DNA from: Rhodosporidiobolus odoratus
Taxonomy: Eukaryota > Basidiomycota > Microbotryomycetes > Sporidiobolales > Sporidiobolaceae
NCBI GenBank assembly: GCA_034387635.1
Contig: JAOANU010000013.1
Location: forward strand, 186,001-250,000
DNA: 64,000 bases
Reading direction: 5' to 3'
This document shows, one piece after another, positions 57,936-64,000 of this stretch; the first letter of the stretch is position 1, and each line of letters begins with the position of its first letter. Under the pieces are notes generated by a model, which saw only the letters and a program-made list of their open reading frames with translations, was not told where the DNA came from and did not search any database. The translations under genes and the position numbers were made by a program.

Positions 57936-59150
57936 CTATCCCACCATACTCCTCTTCCGTCCCCTCCCCCTAACCTCCTCCAACCTCCTCCTTGTCCCTT
58001 CCCAAGTCCCCTTCTTAGCCCTCTTCATCCCTTCAGCCTCTTCCGTCTCTTGTCTATACCCTTCCAACACCCGCTCGAAATGGGGTTCTGAAGCGGGCGA
58101 GACGGGGTGAGTGGAGGAGAAGGCTCGTTCGAGAACGTAGAGGTCTACGGCGCGTTCTTCCGACATTGGAGAGGTTAGGGAGAGACCAAAGTCGATGATC
58201 ACCTGTAACAGACGTGTTCAGTCAGGTCCGCATGTGCAGGTGCAGACCCGCCGGGCAACACGCGAAGAGGAGAAGCGGTAGACAGAGGAAGATGCGAAAG
58301 AGACCGAGACAAACCACCTCAAACACCTCATTCTCCCTCCCTGGCCGTGGCTGGTCGAGCAATCGCACCATCATGTTCGAAGTTGTCAAGTCGCCATGAA
58401 TGATATCTGCCAGATGCAGTTTTGCTATTTCTCGTCCGATCAGGTGGAGCATAGTATCTGTTCAGGTCAAGGTCAGCCGAGCCTTCTCAGTCACACGAGT
58501 GACGCTCGAGACAGCAGGACTTCGGACGCACCTTCGTCGACCCCTCGTTGCCTCAGCATATCTCCCACATCCTCCTCTTCTTCCTCCTCCTCTGTACTGC
58601 CATCCCCCTCCGCTTCTTCTTCAGGTAACTCATCCCCCTCCTGTCCCCCACCGAGCACTTCCCTGACGCTCCACCCTTCCACCCACTCGATCCCCAGCAC
58701 CCCCTCGCTCAGATCCACCAACCTCAACCCTGGAACTCTGACCCCAGCTTTTTGGGCGCGAACCAGAGCTCGACTCTCCGAGGTCAAGCGTTGACGGGTG
58801 AGGAGGACGTCGAGGGTGGGGTGACGGTAGCGTTTGGGGAAGCGGTGTTTGAGGAGGATCTGGGTGGACGACCAAGGAGGGGATGGAGGAGAGGGTGGTG
58901 GTGGGGGAGATGAGGAAGATGAAGAAAGGGTGATTGAAGGTGAGGGGTAGAGGGTTGTTTTGTAGACCTTCTGCTCGAAGGGTTGTACGAGTCAGTTTGC
59001 TGTTCCAAATGCTAGAAGAGGAGGGGGGAGTGGACGAACTGCTTCAGCTCCCTGTTTGATCAGTTTCCCTCGCTTGATCAGTTGGGCGAGTGGCTCAGGT
59101 AGTCGGGTGGCTTCAACTGACTGTTTGACTTCGTTGTGTATGCTTGGCAT
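57936..59150 (-). CDS. BUD32: KEOPS complex protein kinase/ATPase
   Basis: Part of the KEOPS/EKC complex needed for t6A tRNA modification and telomere upkeep. Start MPSIHNEVKQSVEATRLPEP at 59150, then LIKQGAEA spliced to KVYKTTLYPS, matching the Gly-poor loop of the piD261 family. The lysine-bearing KRYRHPTLD, LTRQRLTSESRALVRAQKAG and VRVPGLRLVDLSEGVLGIEW follow. An acidic insertion (DELPEEEAEGDG then a Glu run) lies before DMLRQRGVDE. The catalytic loop is IIHGDLTTSNMM and the metal motif is IIDFGLS. SEERAVDLYVLERAFSSTHP and a basic GRGRKRSMVG tail are typical. Stop 57936. The short N-lobe and absent activation segment mark it as Bud32 rather than a standard kinase. Confidence 0.93.
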
Positions 59151-59335
59151 TCTGTTCAGAGGTGTGACAGTAGAGCGAGGGAGTTCAAGACGAAGTTAGG
59201 GAAATCAGGTTTGCTTGATACAACTCGTCGCTGCATCTAGATCAGCTTGTAGACCACCCCATTCGACCTCGGAGACCCCACTAGACGGGCTAGACTACCG
59301 ATCAACCCTGTCCACCGCGTTCGACGTCTTCTCTG

Positions 59336-62040
59336 ATGGCCAATCCAACTTCAACACCTGAATCTCGACAAGCCGCAGGGCAGCAATCAAAGGGAAAGAA
59401 GGGTACCAGCAACAAAGCTATCGCAGAACCTACCGGAGCTTTCGCACTCCCTCCGCCAAAGCCAGAGTACTACGAGCACAATGGGTTGAGAAAAGTCAGG
59501 CCATACATGTATGTTCACTCGGTCGTCTCTATCAAGGCGTATCCGCTTGTTGACGAGAGACTCTGCGTAGGTTCACGTTCAAGAGTTTCGCGAAAGAACG
59601 GTGGCAGGACCGAACTTTGATTGACATGTTCGTCCGCCCCTTTACCTTTCGCCTTTTCCTTCCTTCCTTCTTCAACCCCTTCCCTCCTGCTACGGCCAGA
59701 AACTGACCATCTCTGTATACTGAACAGTTACAGTGAATTCAGGTCCGCGCTCTCTTCGGCTTGAAGGAAAGAAGACTGACGAGGCTGACCGTCGACGGCT
59801 AGGTTCGTGGATTAGGGATCGGAGTGAGGAGTACTACGTTCGTTCTTTCCACTTCTACTCGCCGAAGACGCGTCGCTTACCTGAAGCCTCGTCATGGCGG
59901 CTGTATGAACACGCAGAACTGGGCGATTGAGACCGGTTCGTCCAGATTCTTTCTTTCCTTGTTGCTCTCCAGCTGAGAGCAAAGTCTGACCCCTCTGTCT
60001 CTTGCGCACCCCTGCTTGACTTGCTGCTTCTTATTCTGGGTATGGGCAGGCGTCATCGTTGTCAACAACCAGAAAACGACCCCAGAACGGATCATCCAGA
60101 ACGGCGACCTCATCTCGAACGTCTTGCACCGGTTCGTCTCGAGCCCTTACGCCGCCCCCTCGCGCGCTCCTCTTCATTCTTCCTCACATCGTCTCACCTT
60201 ACACTATGCGCAGACACGAACCTCCCGTTGTCAGCGGCGCCGTCAAGATCCTCTACGACGGTCGTTTACCTGGACACGATGGCGAGACCCTGGTAGTGGA
60301 GAAACCGGGAAGTATGCCAGTTCACCCGACGGGCAGGTACAACTTCAACACGTTGTTGGAAATTCTCAAGTGGGATTACGGGTTACCATTGGTTCATAGT
60401 CAGTCACTCTCGCCGCCTTTCCGCTCGGCTCCGTTGTTGACGCGCTCCCCAATCTGCAGCATCGAACCGCCTCGACCGCCTCACTTCCGGCGTCATGGTC
60501 TGTGCTTTGACCGTCAAGAAGAGTAAAGAACTCGGGGCGTGGTTTGGCGGGCGGAGGAAAGAGGGAGGCGTGGGGAAGGAGTATGTCGCGAGGTGCTTAG
60601 GGAAGTTCCCCGAGTACGTCAAACTCACATTCTCAGTTCTTTGCTTTGATGCCGTCTTGTAAGGCGGACACTGCGGGTCGGAGCTGTAAAGCTGACGTTG
60701 TCGAACTGCGCAGGGAGGAGGTCATCTGCGAGGAGAAGCTCCTCACCATTGACAGGCAAATTGGGGTAAACGTCGTACATCCTGAGGGTCGAGTGAGTCT
60801 CATCCATCGTTCGCGCCGCCGACGTGGTTCTCGACGCTCTCGACGAAGTGTGACTGACGTCGATCCTCTTTTCCCTCTTACTTCGGGTCGGCAGGAATCC
60901 AAGACCATCTTCAACCGCCTCTCATATGACCAACGCAGTGATACGTCTGTTGTACACTGCAAGCCTATTACCGGCCGTTCGCACCAGATCCGGGTAGAGA
61001 CGCTTGCTCCGTCTTGCCGATCTCTCGTTATGCTGACCCGCACCCTCTTCGGGCATTTCCCCTTCCCTTCTCACCACATCTCGCATGACTTCGCTCCGTT
61101 TATGGCAGGTTCACCTCCAATTCCTCGGCCACCCAATCGCCAACGACCCTATCTACCAAAACACAGGGGCCTGGGGCGAATCCGGAGGAAAAGGCGGCGT
61201 CTTCGGTTCTTCCCGAGGAGGGACGGAGGAGGATAAAGCTGAACGGAGGGAGAGGGGTGAGAGGTACAAAGCTAAGGAGGAGGAACAGAAGGCGGCTTTG
61301 GAGATGCATCTGCAGTCGGCTCCAGAGGGTTCGCCTTCTCCCACTCCCGCTATCGCAGACTCGACAACTCCCCCTGCAACGACCGATGAATCAGCATCAC
61401 CACTCGGAGCAGAAACAGAGGAAACCATTTCTACCTCTCGCGCGTCCGACCTAGACCGAAAACCTCACGATCCCCTCCTCACCCCTTCCGCCGCCCAAGC
61501 CATCGAAACTCTTCGACAAGTCCGAGACAAAGACGATGGACATGCTCGAACGCGTGATTTGAAAGGGGTGGAACTCGCGAGGCTCACGTTGACGGGGAGT
61601 AAGAATCAACTTTCGATTGATGCTGCGGCCGAGGAGGGTGGGGAAGGAGAGAAGAGAGGCGAAGGAGAGGGAGGGGAAGGGGAAGTTGAGGAAGTGTTTG
61701 AGGAGGAGGATGGAGCAGCGCAGAAAGGACAAGGTGGGTTCTGTAAGACGTGCTTTACGCCGTTGTTACCGGATCCAAGACCGGAACAGTTGTTTATTTG
61801 GTTGCACGCTATGAGGTGTATGTTCTTCTTTCTCCGGTCTCGCGCTCATTCTCTGCACCTTCGTCTCTCCCAACCTGTATCTTCTCGTGGTGGCCGTTTA
61901 CGCTAACATCGACCTTGCTCCCCTTTCTCTTTCTTCCTTGTCCTTTCGCAGATCACACTGTCGAGTGGGATTTCCAGAGCGAGCTTCCATATTGGGCCGA
62001 GGAGACGTATGAGGTGCCGCTGAGCAGCATTTTGGCTTAG
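59336..62040 (+). CDS. RluA-type RNA pseudouridine synthase (Pus9/Rib2-like)
   Basis: Converts uridine to pseudouridine, by family in tRNA. Start MANPTSTPESRQAAGQQSKG at 59336. Exons give YYEHNGLRKVRPYM, FTFKSFAKERWQDRTLIDIY, SEFRDRSEEYY and NWAIETGVIVVNNQKTTPER, an S4-like region. The catalytic domain has VVEKPGSMPVHPTGRYNFNT and the loop TSNRLDRLTSGVMV, with the catalytic Asp present and His of the usual HRLD replaced by Asn. KEYVARCLGKFPEEEVICEE, KPITGRSHQIRVHLQFLGHP and IANDPIYQN follow in order. A long disordered insertion of about 200 residues (Ser/Thr/Glu-rich) precedes a Cys-pair segment FCKTCFTPLLPDP and the C-terminal YHTVEWDFQSELPYW ending PLSSILA, TAG 62038-62040. About nine introns. 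Which tRNA site it modifies cannot be told. Confidence 0.9.
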
Positions 62041-62288
62041 AGTGCTGGTGGAACGTCGTTTTTCACGATCACTTCTGGCCTTGCTGCTCGTAATAGTGCT
62101 TCAGGTAGGTATCAGCGTGCATATTCTCGGAAGGCGACATCAAGAACGCTACAGGAGGGTAAGTGCTAAATGGGGTGCACAGGGGCTGATGAGGAAACTG
62201 AGGATTCGCAGACAGTTATTCTTGCTGGGTACTCTGATGAGACTCGGGGACTTAGTCGCTGTGTATATTTTCAGATACTTCAGTCACT

Positions 62289-63186
62289 TCACGCCGTGGC
62301 TTGTAAAATGACATACCCGTAGGGAAAAGAAGGCGCGTCACTCCAAGCTCTGACCAAGCTTTCGGCGCTGTGTGTCCATCTCGCCCAACCGTGCGTCTGA
62401 CACTCGTGCGTCCATAGGTCCTGGAGATTCCAGTATTCTTGAGAAACGTGGAAGTCTCGCAAGCTTGTCCCTAGGATTCGGAAATAGGCGGGGTCTTTGG
62501 GCGTATTGCTGCTGGAAGGCCGCGCTACGAGGGCTGCCGAGTGAAACAGCTCAAAGGCGAGAGCTTTCCTAGTCACTGAGTACTGCGTCTTAACGATGGC
62601 AACGGAAGTCAAGAGATCGAGCAGGTCGTGATCCTGCAGTCAAGAAACTGTGCCTACCAAGCGATCTTTCCATACCTGCTCAGCCCCAAAACGAGCTTGT
62701 GTCTTCAGTGCACCGAGACCAGGATTTGCGGTGCGTGCTAGGAGCTCGTGACTGTTCAGGCAAGTTGCAAGGGTGAACAGATGAAGAGGCGCGGAAATGC
62801 TTTTGGCTTCGACTTTCCTGCTACGTCAAGAGTCAGCCACGCGGCAGTACCGGAGAATAGTTCTCGTACCAGATACGCGTCTCGATAACCTGCCTGATCA
62901 CCTGGCTGTCGTACTTGTCTCCTAGCTCAGCGAGCTTTTCCCACTCACTCTCGTCAAGCTTCTCAAGCACTCCCCCCTTGTTCCCTCCTTCGCCGGCAAG
63001 CACGGCTAAATACACCCTCATCTCTTGCTCCATCTCCGCGACGGTGACAGAGTTATCCTGAGACGAGGACGAGGGGAGGGAAAGCATATCGGCGAAGACC
63101 TTGCTGTTGACACTGAGCACGGCGCGGGAGGCGGTAAGCGCGACGGGAGGACTGTCGGAGGTGAGAATAGTGATTGTGTCGTTCAT
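62289..63186 (-). CDS. BTB/POZ-type domain protein, copy 5
   Basis: Start MNDTITILTSDSPPVALTAS at 63186. The BTB-like exon reads RAVLSVNSKVFADMLSLPSS, DNSVTVAEMEQEMRVYLAVL, GGVLEKLDESEWEKLAELGD and KYDSQVIRQVIETRIW. Exon 2 has KVEAKSISAPLHLFTLATCL to WKDRL; exon 3 begins after CTGCAG near 62638 with DHDLLDLLTSVAIVKTQYSV and ends PYGYVILQATA, TGA 62289-62291. The exon-3 start differs from the SWEASRA type of other copies, but TRKALAFELFHSAA aligns with TRAKLALDLVREAA. No stop or shift is seen. It lies 231 bases downstream of the GH18 chitinase stop, same strand, and has the shared upstream element. Confidence 0.75.
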
Positions 63187-63260
63187 GGTGAGGGTGATGG
63201 CGGGCTTGAAGTGACGGAAGCGAGAGGGAGAAAGAAAAAAGCCGTGCGCCGAGCAATCGT

Positions 63261-63274
63261 CGACCTTCTCAAGT
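63261..63274 (-). promoter_or_regulatory. Shared upstream element of BTB family, copy 5
   Basis: Minus-strand ACTTGAGAAGGTCG followed by GCTCGGCGCACGG and a CT-rich tract, about 75-90 bases before the ATG at 63186. Confidence 0.65.
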
Positions 63275-63417
63275 CGGTAGAAGCTTCTCTAGATCGCTTG
63301 TACAAGACCTCGAGGTAGCCTGTTTGCAGCACTTACGGAAAGCAGTAGTCAGCAGCTCACCGGACTGACTGTTCACCTCGAGGTCCCGGTGAAATAAAGT
63401 GTCTGTTCCCACCCATA

Positions 63418-64000
63418 CTAGCACACCTTCCTCGCGGCATCCGCCAGTACACCATCCTTATCCTGGGTCATCCCGGCATACACCCCGCAGCCCTTTAAGC
63501 CGTTCTGTCCCGCGTAACCGCCTTTTACGGCGAAAGAGTCGGCGTCGTCGTCTGCGAGTGAAAGCGAAGGGTTAGCTTGTGGTGAGAAAGGAGCCTCGCT
63601 CGCTGGCCAGACCGCGCCTCTCGCGACCAGCAGAAGTACTAGGAAGAGCTCTGGAGATTGTGGTACGGACACGGAAGACGAACTCACAAGCAATGAAAAG
63701 CTGATTGCTCTTCCCGTACAAGAAGGGTGTCGAGGTGCAGTTGTCGAAAGTATACTCCATGGATCCGGCCTGCTCGGATTGTTTGCCGTCAGTATCATAG
63801 CGAGGCAAAACGGCTTCTTACAAGGAAAGAACGCACCTCAGCCTGAATGTCATCCCAGCTTACAGACCCGTCCTTCGCATCGAGTGTTTTGCTGGCGGTT
63901 TGGTAGATACTCGAAGAGGCGCCATCTACACCACCACCGTCTTTAAAGTCGGCGACCTGCGGGCACCGAGCATTCGCGGGGTAAGCTATTGCTCCGTGTT
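63418..64000 (-). CDS. GH18 chitinase-like enzyme, 3' end only
   Basis: Runs off the right edge of the window, so only the C-terminal barrel strands are seen. Visible exons read VADFKDGGGVDGASSSIYQT, KTLDAKDGSVSWDDIQ, AGSMEYTFDNCTSTPFLYGK, SNQLFIA, DDADSFAVKGGYAGQNGLKG and CGVYAGMTQDKDGVLADAAR, ending KVC, TAG 63418-63420. The CxxxPFLY...FIxYDDxxSxxxKxxYAxxxGLxGxxxY order is the last part of GH18 TIM barrels. The catalytic DxxDxDxE lies outside. At the usual final Trp the protein has Tyr-Ala, so the substrate site may differ from standard chitinases. Probably secreted and active on cell-wall chitin or a related polymer; that part is inference. Confidence 0.75.

Noticed and set aside
1..64000. 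Transposons, retroelement coding regions, CRISPR arrays, tRNA or rRNA genes
   Set aside because: I found no reverse transcriptase, integrase or transposase motifs, no regular repeat-spacer array and no convincing tRNA T-loop with matching arms. A covariance-model scan would be the decisive test for tRNAs.

Overview
The window is intron-dense, GC-rich nuclear DNA from a filamentous-fungus or yeast-type basidiomycete. I infer a Pucciniomycotina red-yeast-like lineage (Microbotryomycetes such as Rhodotorula, Sporobolomyces or Leucosporidium). The reasons are many 50-90 bp GT-AG introns, short intergenic spaces, Ser/Pro-rich low-complexity proteins and the overall gene set. The genus is inference; no rRNA or marker gene is present. 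Most genes are spliced, so each CDS below is the span from start to stop and the main junctions are described in words.

Region 1 (1-25 kb) is ordinary housekeeping. It holds the 3' part of a DRS2-type phospholipid flippase, an unrecognised gene, a type II membrane nucleotide-sugar transferase-like protein, ubiquitin-activating enzyme UBA1, two Ser/Pro-rich proteins of unknown function, a multi-pass membrane protein, and a secreted GH16 endo-beta-glucanase with an EIDLVE active site.

Region 2 (25-41 kb) holds an inositol-polyphosphate 5-phosphatase with very large insertions, a CCDC43 homologue, a Gfd2/YDR514C-like DEDDh nuclease-fold protein, a GH16-like secreted protein broken by a stop codon, a broken BTB gene, and the mRNA-decay factor PAT1.

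Region 3 (41-47 kb) is an inverted, partly decayed duplicate of part of region 2: BTB gene, GH16-like gene and a CCDC43 fragment in mirror order, without the nuclease gene, followed by another broken BTB gene. Region 4 (47-64 kb) holds a two-domain GT31/GT32-like glycosyltransferase, two small paralogous proteins side by side, an orphan RNase T2 C-terminal-like segment, an NDUFAF5-like methyltransferase, an intact BTB gene, BUD32, an RluA-type pseudouridine synthase, another BTB gene and the 3' end of a GH18 chitinase.

The most interesting signal is a dispersed five-member BTB family with three exons and shared intron positions. Four of the five lie 166-279 bp downstream of, and co-oriented with, a gene for a carbohydrate-active enzyme (GH16, GH16, GT31/32, GH18). 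These same four carry a shared two-part element just upstream of the ATG. Two of the five are broken. The BTB-carbohydrate-enzyme cassette and the inverted duplication are the parts of this window worth following up.
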